Below, piece by piece: positions 1-6,977 of a stretch of 10,579 bases of DNA. The notes under the pieces are model-generated. The model did no database searches, was not told the origin of the DNA, and saw nothing but the letters and a program-made list of their open reading frames with translations. Made by a program: the position numbers and the translations under genes. Each line of letters starts with the position of its first letter. The stretch's first letter is position 1. The stretch is from Candidatus Heimdallarchaeota archaeon (GTDB taxonomy: Archaea; Asgardarchaeota; Heimdallarchaeia; JABLTI01). The DNA is taken from the NCBI GenBank assembly GCA_030667035.1, contig DAOUWQ010000015.1, forward strand, positions 1 through 10,579, read 5' to 3'.

Positions 1-75
1 ACATAGTCGGCCTGTGAATTCTTCACCGACAATAGCACCGATTGTAAGTGCAACTTCCCATAAACGTAATCCGGC
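1..75 (-). other. Open stretch in frame beyond the TPR gene's TAG stop
   Basis: Read on the minus strand in the same frame as the TPR gene, all 25 codons after its TAG are open up to the window edge. They spell a protein-like stretch containing LWEVALTIGAIVGEEFTGR. This frame has no ATG, GTG or TTG, so it cannot be the start of a new gene as seen here. G+C is about 47% by my count, clearly above the neighbouring AT-rich DNA. It could be coding sequence separated from the TPR gene by a stop, or chance. I see no tRNA fold or terminator here. Short plus-strand reading frames also cross it but do not look like genes. Confidence 0.2.
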
Positions 76-3000
76 CTACGGATTATTACTTTTTATATTT
101 GCCGTGCCAAAAGCCATGACCTTTAGAGCAGTTTCTTCTACTTCTTTCAAACGATTGTTATGTTCCAGAATTTTGGCTATTTTGCCATAACAGAGAATAG
201 CATTCTCAATACTTTGAACTGCCATTAATTGATCAACTAATTCTTCCAAAAACTGAATCGATTCTTCTACACGATCAATTTCAGTTAAGATTTCTGCTCC
301 ACGAATTCCCCATGAAACAGCGACTTCATTATTCTTCTGTTTGAGAAAACCTTCACAAGTGTTGATACAGATGCCAGCAGCTTCAATATGCTTGTTCACA
401 TTTCGGAGAACTTCAATAGAGTGATTAAGATAATTTGTTGCAGGGAGGAGATTGTTCTCAGCAATCAAATTATTTGAAAGCTTCGCAGCTTTATTTGCAA
501 GCTGACTAATTTGTTTCATATTTTGACTTTGAATATATACTTTGTAAGTTTTTTCTAAACTAATTAAAGCAGCTTCATGGAGGTTTTCTTTCGAGTAAAT
601 TTCCCATTCTTTGAGTTTAATCTCTCCATTAAGTTTCAGATCATTAATTTGTAATGCGAAACTCTCAGCTAATTGATAGAATTCTTGACTTCTAGTCGCT
701 CTCACTCCCTCAGCTAATTTTATTGAGGGAATGCTACCTAGAGCAATTTCTGTGGCTATATCGACTATTTTAGTGATAAGTTTAACTAATTCTTTATTCT
801 TATTTAGACTTAGATAAATGTCACCCGTATCTTTGATTTTGGTTAAACCTTCTTCCAAATTATTATTTACAATATGATATTCGCCCATTGAGCTATGAAT
901 GTCTGCAATTGATAAACGATCATCTAATATTGCGAATAACGTAGTAGCTCTATCTAGAAGAACGAGACCAAATTTAGGTGAGTGACTTTGTAGGTATTTT
1001 TCACCTTCAATTCTTGCTGTTTTAGCAGCTTGGATATTTTGATCCGCTTTATTCAAAGTCTCTATGCCTAGAGTGATCAAATTGTTTGCTTGAGGAAGCA
1101 TATCTTTCTGGAAAAGGTCTCTTCCTTTTTCAACTATTTCTGCTCCAACAATAGCTGCATGTCTGATTGATGAAGAAAGATACGAATCAATTGATTTTGA
1201 GTAATATTTTAATGAAAGATCATATTGCTCTTTCGCTAAGAATTTTTTAGCTACTTCATAAGAGCGACCTGCTTCAGCTTCGGTACTTACTGCACCATCT
1301 ATCTGAATAGCAACCTGATACCCTTTTTCAGCATTAACAAAATCACCAGTATTCAAGATAGTTGTATATGTTTCAAAACAATGATTTGCAACACCTGGAT
1401 AAATTTCTGCTTTTTCAGGTATTATATTCTTTACAGATGCAAGTAGGTAATAGTTAAGGCTTTTTTCGTAATTATCATGTTCAGAATGATATCTTGCAAG
1501 CGCAGAGAGAATTCTTGCTGCTTCTTCTGGTTGATTTGCTTTGGTGAATTCTACAGCACCCTCTTCAAAAAGCGGGTCCGCATAATCAGTTAGATTTTTT
1601 CGTAAGAAATCTGCAGCAAAACTAACCATAATTTTAGCTGCGCGTTCATATTCTCCTGCTTCGGAGAGTACTTTACCACTCCCTCGAGCAGATTCAAGTG
1701 TTATATCATTTAGTTCTTCAATATCGAATTTTCTAACATTACTAATATGGTCTTCAATAGTTTCTACGGCTGTATTTATATTTCGCTTGATTAATGATCT
1801 TGAAAGTGTTTCATTAAAATCACAGGCAGCACTCCACAATTCTTTTGCATTAATAATATCTCCAGATTTAATACACTGCTCAGAATACTTTGTAGAGAGA
1901 AGCACTAATGGTTTGAATTTTTGCTCTTGGAGTTCCGGAGGAATCGTTTGAGCAGCAAGTTTTAACCGAACCAATGCAATATCAAAATGACCTTCAACTA
2001 ATAGTTCCTCAGCAAGCTTGAGATACACATCAGCTGCTTCCTCGTTTTTCCCTGCTTCAATATATGCTTCGGCTGCTTTTGTTGCTAAATCAATACCAGT
2101 CTGAAGATTTCTAACTTTAAACATAGGAGGCCATGAAGAATCAAGAGTATCTGCAGCTAGTTCTATTTGACCTAATTCAGTAAAGAAATCTGCACAGAGT
2201 CGATACATTGTCTCCGCATAATGGAAATCATTTTTACTAAAACGCTCCTGAGCGATTTGTCTTATTTGGCTAGGAATATCCGTTCTTTCATTGCTTTCTG
2301 GAAGTTCTTTTAATGGGTCAATCATTTTCCTAAAGGTTTCAGAAGCAAGTTGGAATTTGTTATATTTTAGTAGAAGATCAGCTTCTTTCTTATAAACTTC
2401 TACTTCAAAATTACGATCAATTGATCTTCCAATCTCAATTGCAATATTGAAATAATCCCTGCCAACAGGATATTGTTCCATAGAATGGAGTTGCAAACCT
2501 AATGAAATGATATTATTCCCAAATTCAATGGTTTTATCCTTATTACCGATTTCGATGTAATATTCTTTAGCCATATTGTAATAGGGGATTGCTTCTGTAT
2601 GGAGGTTCTTTTCAAAGATAGCTAATCCCATTAAAGCTAACTCACGTGCAAGAACGGTAATAGCGGGGATTGCGTTACGAGAAATACAAATGTCTTTTGC
2701 ATGTTTTATTAAACGGATAGCAGTACTATTATCAAAGTTTACTGCATCAGATTTCAGAAGTTGATTTTCAGGATTTAAAATTTCTGGAATTAACGTTTCA
2801 ATATGAACGACAAAATTAGCCATTACCTTTTCAGCTGCTTCGATAATGGTTTCTTTATTATCTGTTTTCATCTCAAGCAGTAGATTTACAGCTTGATCAA
2901 GTGTTTTCTCTCCTAATTCAGTTTGCTCTCCTTTTATATATCTTTGAGAGAGTGCAGTGTAAAAATCAATTGTACCAATTTCATAATCAGCTTTCTTATA

Positions 3001-3501
3001 GAGTACTTTTGCTTTCTCTAAATACTCATTTCCAATTTTTTCTTCATCTGCTCTTACTCTTGCTTTAGACAAAATTTGAATGGCATTTTCGCTATAAGCT
3101 TTCGCAGCTTCTAGCAGTTTTTCTTTTGGATCCTTACCAATCTTTTCATATTGGTTTGCAATTGTTTCATTTATTTTTCCCACCATATCATACCTATTTT
3201 CCCTTGTTTGGAAAACTATGGATGCTTTTTCTAAGAAATCTTCTGCACTAGCTTGAAATGATTCAATTGCTGAAAAATCCAGTTTTTCACTTGCATCAAT
3301 AAAATAATTGACTGTTTGAATGGGTATTTTTGAATCATTTTTAATAACTACTGCTTCAGCTATTTCTAGCATTAATCGAGAAGATTCATCCTGATTACCT
3401 TTCTCGATAAAAATTTGTACTAATTTGAAGAATTCATCCACTGCTGCTCTTGTTGAACCAGAGCTTAGGAGATGGCGGGCTTTTTCAATATTTTCAAACA
3501 T
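76..3501 (-). CDS. Long TPR/SNAP-like helical-repeat protein, 1141 aa
   Basis: The protein is almost entirely amphipathic helical hairpins of roughly 35-42 residues with TPR-type packing patterns (small residue, then Y/A, then A), for example EEAADVYLKLAEELL, EEAARILSALARYH and NEEGL-type turns. The repeats are degenerate and longer than the classic 34-residue TPR, recalling SNAP or kinesin-light-chain-like solenoids. I see no signal peptide, membrane helix or catalytic motif, so a cytoplasmic protein-protein interaction scaffold is likely. Partners are unknown. The ATG at 3501 is followed directly by a repeat-like helix (MFENIEKARHLL), which supports this start, although no Shine-Dalgarno sequence is visible before it. 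The gene is monocistronic in this window and divergent from the beta-CASP nuclease. It ends in TAG, and the frame stays open beyond the stop. The repeat-protein call is confident; a specific function cannot be assigned. Confidence 0.9.
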   Translation of the reverse strand: MFENIEKARHLLSSGSTRAAVDEFFKLVQIFIEKGNQDESSRLMLEIAEAVVIKNDSKIPIQTVNYFIDASEKLDFSAIESFQASAEDFLEKASIVFQTRENRYDMVGKINETIANQYEKIGKDPKEKLLEAAKAYSENAIQILSKARVRADEEKIGNEYLEKAKVLYKKADYEIGTIDFYTALSQRYIKGEQTELGEKTLDQAVNLLLEMKTDNKETIIEAAEKVMANFVVHIETLIPEILNPENQLLKSDAVNFDNSTAIRLIKHAKDICISRNAIPAITVLARELALMGLAIFEKNLHTEAIPYYNMAKEYYIEIGNKDKTIEFGNNIISLGLQLHSMEQYPVGRDYFNIAIEIGRSIDRNFEVEVYKKEADLLLKYNKFQLASETFRKMIDPLKELPESNERTDIPSQIRQIAQERFSKNDFHYAETMYRLCADFFTELGQIELAADTLDSSWPPMFKVRNLQTGIDLATKAAEAYIEAGKNEEAADVYLKLAEELLVEGHFDIALVRLKLAAQTIPPELQEQKFKPLVLLSTKYSEQCIKSGDIINAKELWSAACDFNETLSRSLIKRNINTAVETIEDHISNVRKFDIEELNDITLESARGSGKVLSEAGEYERAAKIMVSFAADFLRKNLTDYADPLFEEGAVEFTKANQPEEAARILSALARYHSEHDNYEKSLNYYLLASVKNIIPEKAEIYPGVANHCFETYTTILNTGDFVNAEKGYQVAIQIDGAVSTEAEAGRSYEVAKKFLAKEQYDLSLKYYSKSIDSYLSSSIRHAAIVGAEIVEKGRDLFQKDMLPQANNLITLGIETLNKADQNIQAAKTARIEGEKYLQSHSPKFGLVLLDRATTLFAILDDRLSIADIHSSMGEYHIVNNNLEEGLTKIKDTGDIYLSLNKNKELVKLITKIVDIATEIALGSIPSIKLAEGVRATRSQEFYQLAESFALQINDLKLNGEIKLKEWEIYSKENLHEAALISLEKTYKVYIQSQNMKQISQLANKAAKLSNNLIAENNLLPATNYLNHSIEVLRNVNKHIEAAGICINTCEGFLKQKNNEVAVSWGIRGAEILTEIDRVEESIQFLEELVDQLMAVQSIENAILCYGKIAKILEHNNRLKEVEETALKVMAFGTANIKSNNP

Positions 3502-3577
3502 AGTTAGTTTTACAACCCATAATGTCTATAGTATTGAGTAAGATATTTTATTTTTTATTGAATATAGACTATTTATG

Positions 3578-3586
3578 TTTTATATA
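3578..3586 (-). promoter_or_regulatory. Possible TATA box for the TPR gene
   Basis: On the minus strand this reads TATATAAAA, a good archaeal TATA-like octamer. It lies about 77 bases before the ATG, so a start site 25 bases downstream would give a leader of about 50 bases. No convincing BRE purine run precedes it. The surrounding DNA is very AT-rich, so chance matches are common. Confidence 0.35.
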
Positions 3587-3679
3587 CTTGACCCATATCC
3601 AAATAAAAATTGTGTTCTAAGAAGTCTTTTGAGGATTTAAATCTCCCCGAATGGGCAAAGTAATTTTCCACAGTCAGCA

Positions 3680-3687
3680 TTTATAAG
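3680..3687 (+). promoter_or_regulatory. Probable TATA box for the beta-CASP nuclease gene
   Basis: TTTATAAG lies 44 bases before the ATG at 3731. Transcription about 25 bases downstream would give a leader of roughly 20 bases that still includes the ribosome site at 3718-3723. The spacing fits archaeal promoters; a BRE is not obvious. Confidence 0.4.
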
Positions 3688-3717
3688 AGATGAGTAATTA
3701 TGTTAAACAAATAAACT

Positions 3718-3723
3718 AGGTGA
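3718..3723 (+). promoter_or_regulatory. Ribosome binding site AGGTGA
   Basis: AGGTGA is a strong Shine-Dalgarno match ending 7 bases before the ATG at 3731. It fixes that ATG as the start of the beta-CASP nuclease. Confidence 0.7.
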
Positions 3724-3730
3724 ATACAAA

Positions 3731-5107
3731 ATGGATTTATCAATAAGCTTTCATGGTGCAGTAGCGAGAACAACAGGATCAGCTCATTTACTTCGAGCTG
3801 GCAATAAACGAATTTTATTAGATTGTGGAATGATACAAGGAATACCTCACCACTATAATCAAAACTTCTCATTTGATCCAAAATCCATTGATGACATTAT
3901 TTTATCACATGCACACGTCGATCATTCCGGAAGAATACCTTTGATGTACAAACAAGGGTTCGAAGGAAATGTCTATTGCACTGCTGCAACAAGAGATTTA
4001 GTGAAAGTATTGCTTCTAGATGCAGTAAAGATATCTCGATTGGAAATGAAAAAAACTCGAATCGGTGGTAGAAAAGTTGCTTTAGATCCTTTATACGTTG
4101 AAAAAGATGTGTATAATGCTTTGAAGCATTTTATTACTGTTCCTTATTATCAAGAAAAGAGCATTGATAGAAAAATATCTGTGAAATTTATTGATGCTGG
4201 ACACATTCTTGGATCAGCTCAAGTTATACTTGATTGCGATGGAACAATAATTACTTTTACTGGTGATTTAGGACAAAATGGAATGCCTTTGATTCGCAAT
4301 CCTGACCCAATTAAGAAAACAGATTATTTGATAACTGAGTCAACATATGGTGATCGTCTCCATAATCCAATGGGAAACGCAGCACAAGAATTAATTCAAT
4401 ATGCAAAACACATTTACAAAGAAGGTGGAAAATTAATCATTCCATCTTTTGCAATTGGAAGAACGCAAACATTAATCTACTTTCTAAATGAAACATTTGA
4501 GAACGAAGATATTGATAAGATGCCAGTCTATATTGATTCACCTATGGCTATAAATGCAACAGAAATTTATCTAAAACACCCAGAATGCTTTGATAAAGAA
4601 ACTTTGAAATTGCTAAAATCAGGTGACAATCCATTAATGTTTCCTGAATTGTCTTTTTCAAAAACACATCACGATTCAAGAAGTATACTAACTGGGTGGG
4701 AAACATGTGTTGTTTTTGCTGGCTCCGGAATGTGCACAGGAGGACGAATTTTGAGCCATTTAATAAATGAATTGCCAACAAGAAAATCTATTGTTTTACT
4801 GGTTGGATTTCAAGCGAAAGGTACACTTGGAAGAGAACTCTTTGAAGGTGCAAAATCAGTCAAAATTTATAATAAAAATGTCAAAATTCGTGCAAAAGTA
4901 AAATCTATCGGAGGCTTTAGTGCACATGCTGATCGAAGAGAACTTATTAATCATATAGCGAACATTCGAAAGAAACCTGCAAAAACATTCGTGGTGCATG
5001 GAGAAGCGCGACAATCACTAACATTTGCTGCAAATATAAGAAATACTTTGCGAATATGGGCACGTGTTCCAGAGTATAAGAAAGAGTATCAACTCAAATC
5101 TAAGTAA
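3731..5107 (+). CDS. MBL-fold beta-CASP RNA nuclease, aCPSF2/Ysh1-like
   Basis: This is a zinc-dependent RNA-processing nuclease of the CPSF73 type. Metallo-beta-lactamase motifs are in order: D31 (LLDCG), HAHVDH at 60-65, H158 (DAGHILGSA) and D179 (TGDLG). The beta-CASP motifs follow: E203 (TESTYGD), H399 (GFSAHAD) and H423 (VVHGE). Typical CPSF-family blocks are also present, YIDSPMA near 268 and GSGMCTGGR from 331. All predicted metal ligands are present, so it should be active. At 458 residues it lacks the N-terminal KH domains of aCPSF1, and the HxHxDHSGR form of motif 2 separates it from RNase J. The best fit is aCPSF2 or the related bacterial TTHA0252 type. In archaea such enzymes act as endo- or 5'-3' exonucleases in RNA maturation, decay or termination; which applies here cannot be told from sequence. 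It is transcribed alone and converges on the mannosyltransferase gene 19 bases away. Confidence 0.93.
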   Translation: MDLSISFHGAVARTTGSAHLLRAGNKRILLDCGMIQGIPHHYNQNFSFDPKSIDDIILSHAHVDHSGRIPLMYKQGFEGNVYCTAATRDLVKVLLLDAVKISRLEMKKTRIGGRKVALDPLYVEKDVYNALKHFITVPYYQEKSIDRKISVKFIDAGHILGSAQVILDCDGTIITFTGDLGQNGMPLIRNPDPIKKTDYLITESTYGDRLHNPMGNAAQELIQYAKHIYKEGGKLIIPSFAIGRTQTLIYFLNETFENEDIDKMPVYIDSPMAINATEIYLKHPECFDKETLKLLKSGDNPLMFPELSFSKTHHDSRSILTGWETCVVFAGSGMCTGGRILSHLINELPTRKSIVLLVGFQAKGTLGRELFEGAKSVKIYNKNVKIRAKVKSIGGFSAHADRRELINHIANIRKKPAKTFVVHGEARQSLTFAANIRNTLRIWARVPEYKKEYQLKSK

Positions 5108-5135
5108 GAGAAAGGCTTTTCCAAAGCTAACTCTT
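5106..5135. terminator. Hairpin at the convergent gene ends
   Basis: An outer stem AAGAG/CTCTT and an inner stem GCTTT/AAAGC with loop TCC lie across the 19-base gap between two convergent stops. There is no long T tract on either side, so a terminator role is only plausible. The symmetric position between convergent genes is the main argument. Confidence 0.3.
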
Positions 5136-6848
5136 ATAGACAAAAGCATTTGGTCCTCCCGCAATATTTGCTACAACTTCCAATCCATGTAGCAAAAAGA
5201 ACGCATGAATGTCAAAATATACCAGAGTTATATAGTTAAAATCATTTTCTCGAATAACTATATACGTGCCTTTAAGATAGAATTTTTCTATAATATCAGA
5301 TGAATTCAGCTTCCAGGCTGGATTTACAATTTGTGCCCGTATAAAAGTAATTGAGATATTTTTATCTAAATAAGCATAGCCACCTGTATACCAAACCATT
5401 TCGAGTACAATAATCCTTTCAGAATCTTCTTGTTGTCCAACCCAGTACATTGCATTACAGATACCTGCATTCCATTTCCACATATAGTTTTTCTCAACTA
5501 ATCCCATATACAATGAAGATGTACTTAATATTGCCAGAAGTAAACCTAAAACAGCGTATTGAAAATGTTTTCTTTTAGCCAGCTTTGAAAATTTGTAAAT
5601 GCCATTAGCAACGAAAAGCATGCCGAGTGGAAGAAAAGTCATTATAAATCTAAATTCTTTATGAGCAATGGATGAAAAAATAGCTAACCAATAGAACATT
5701 AAAATTAAGACGAATACTTTTGACTTGTTTTTTTCCTTGTAAACAAGTCCGATAATGAACAAGATAAAAAAGATGAATATGAAGAAATAAGCAAAATCAG
5801 TAAAGAATCCAGCAAAATATTGATACCAGGGAGCAACACCATGATATGCACTATTACCCTCCACAATATTATATCGAAAGTAATTGATAGGTGAATGTAG
5901 AAAGGAACCCCAAGTAAATAAATCTAATAATCCTTGGAAGAGAACCATCAAAAATGCTCCACCACAAAAACTTGTTAGAGTTAAAAATGAATGATAATAT
6001 TCTTTTTTACTTAGCGAATCAAACGGTTTATCTTTCATTTTAAATGTGGTTCTAAATGAATTCACTATTTTTCTAAGAATATCTACTAAAGGTTTGTATA
6101 ATATAGCTATTGCAAGAGGAATTCCCATAAGAGCTCCTGGAAATCGAATCATAAAGGATAGTCCTAATAAAAGACCAGCAATAGCTGAAAGAGTAATTTT
6201 CCGTTTCACTTTTTCATGTTTTATCGCTATGTAGATAAGAAAAATGCTAAGAAAGAGAAAATCAGACGATAATGAATCTGTCATAGTACGACTCGCCCAA
6301 AAAGGGAAGAACCACCAAGTACCACAAATAAAGGCAGCAATAAGACCAACGATTTTATTAAACATCTCTTTGCCAAACAGATAAGCTACTACAACGGTGA
6401 TAATTGAAAAAAGGGAAAGCAATAATCTCGCAGAATAAATCATAACCATTGGATCTGTTATTCCAAAGAGCATTACAAATTTATAGACACCAACAAGCAG
6501 CAAAACAAAGAACCAAGATCGTGCTCCACCAAATTGATAATCAGTATTATATTCCCAAGGAATAGTATTGCCTGATCCATATTCGCCATAAATCCAATAA
6601 TGAATCATTTCAAGCGCTTGAAAGACTTCATCAGGATGAACAAACCCTTGAGACTCTTGTGCTGCAAAGAGACGAAGAATGATAGATATTATGATAATAA
6701 CTGTCAAAGGCAAATAATTGAAAATTTTCTTGAAAAACGTTGTACTAACAAACTCAGAAAAATTCTTTCTTGTGGTTTTGCGTTCATTTTTTTCTTTTCG
6801 ATTATGAATGGAGAATTGGGTTTCAGAAGGTAAATCTCCATCAAGCAA
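5127..6848 (-). CDS. GT22-family membrane mannosyltransferase (PIG-B/ALG9-like)
   Basis: This is a polytopic glycosyltransferase of 573 residues with about 10-12 hydrophobic helices, the first near 46-63. GT22 signatures can be read in order. HPDE at 71-74 carries the expected catalytic acidic residue. WEY at 98-100 is followed by GGARSW (106-112, compare eukaryotic TWEW and IRS) and RTMTDS (187-192). An N-x-YHGVAPWYQY block (332-344) matches the eukaryotic YGxHPWHWY region, and HKEFRFI (396-402) matches HKExRF. Family members transfer mannose from dolichyl-phosphate-mannose to a lipid-linked glycan or GPI core on the outer membrane face; here the acceptor may be an N-glycan or glycolipid precursor. 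The start is uncertain. The TTG at 6848 is the only usual start codon in frame before the first membrane helix, and its only purine-rich site (GGAGAG) lies rather far upstream. The next in-frame ATG (M81) would remove HPDE. No other glycan gene lies nearby. Confidence 0.88.
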   Translation of the reverse strand: MLDGDLPSETQFSIHNRKEKNERKTTRKNFSEFVSTTFFKKIFNYLPLTVIIIISIILRLFAAQESQGFVHPDEVFQALEMIHYWIYGEYGSGNTIPWEYNTDYQFGGARSWFFVLLLVGVYKFVMLFGITDPMVMIYSARLLLSLFSIITVVVAYLFGKEMFNKIVGLIAAFICGTWWFFPFWASRTMTDSLSSDFLFLSIFLIYIAIKHEKVKRKITLSAIAGLLLGLSFMIRFPGALMGIPLAIAILYKPLVDILRKIVNSFRTTFKMKDKPFDSLSKKEYYHSFLTLTSFCGGAFLMVLFQGLLDLFTWGSFLHSPINYFRYNIVEGNSAYHGVAPWYQYFAGFFTDFAYFFIFIFFILFIIGLVYKEKNKSKVFVLILMFYWLAIFSSIAHKEFRFIMTFLPLGMLFVANGIYKFSKLAKRKHFQYAVLGLLLAILSTSSLYMGLVEKNYMWKWNAGICNAMYWVGQQEDSERIIVLEMVWYTGGYAYLDKNISITFIRAQIVNPAWKLNSSDIIEKFYLKGTYIVIRENDFNYITLVYFDIHAFFLLHGLEVVANIAGGPNAFVYKS

Positions 6849-6930
6849 AAGTTTTTCTCTCCATCTTAGTATACACGATTAGAATTATATTCAATAAAAA
6901 GCTATTCCATATGTTATTATTAACACAAGT

Positions 6931-6939
6931 ATTTAATAA
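6931..6939 (+). promoter_or_regulatory. Possible TATA box for the 732-aa protein gene
   Basis: ATTTAATAA lies about 39-47 bases before the TTG at 6978, the same distance as the TATA-like boxes of the other plus-strand genes here. A start site about 25 bases on would leave a short leader containing the GAGGT site. The AT-rich context limits confidence. Confidence 0.35.
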
Positions 6940-6965
6940 ATAATAGAACTGTTGATATAATATAC

Positions 6966-6971
6966 AGAGGT
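6966..6971 (+). promoter_or_regulatory. Ribosome binding site AGAGGT for a TTG start
   Basis: AGAGGT ends 6 bases before the TTG at 6978. No ATG or GTG is available in frame at a comparable position, so this site is the main argument for the TTG start. Confidence 0.65.
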
Positions 6972-6977
6972 AGAAAA

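Noticed and set aside
1..75. Possible tRNA or other RNA gene at the left edge, suggested by higher G+C
   Set aside because: No cloverleaf stems or conserved T-loop pattern could be found on either strand.
3681..3881. Minus-strand reading frame over the nuclease start and its promoter
   Set aside because: It covers the TATA box, ribosome site and N-terminus of a well-supported gene and has only generic hydrophobic composition.
4548..4781. Minus-strand reading frame inside the beta-CASP gene
   Set aside because: It is antisense to conserved beta-CASP motifs and has no features of its own.
6600..6833. Plus-strand reading frame opposite the mannosyltransferase N-terminus
   Set aside because: It lies wholly antisense to conserved GT22 coding sequence and shows no domain or ribosome site.
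6841..6864. Seven-codon leader ORF (ATG at 6864) before the mannosyltransferase
   Set aside because: It would overlap the TTG start, but no ribosome site or attenuator structure supports it; such short frames are common by chance.
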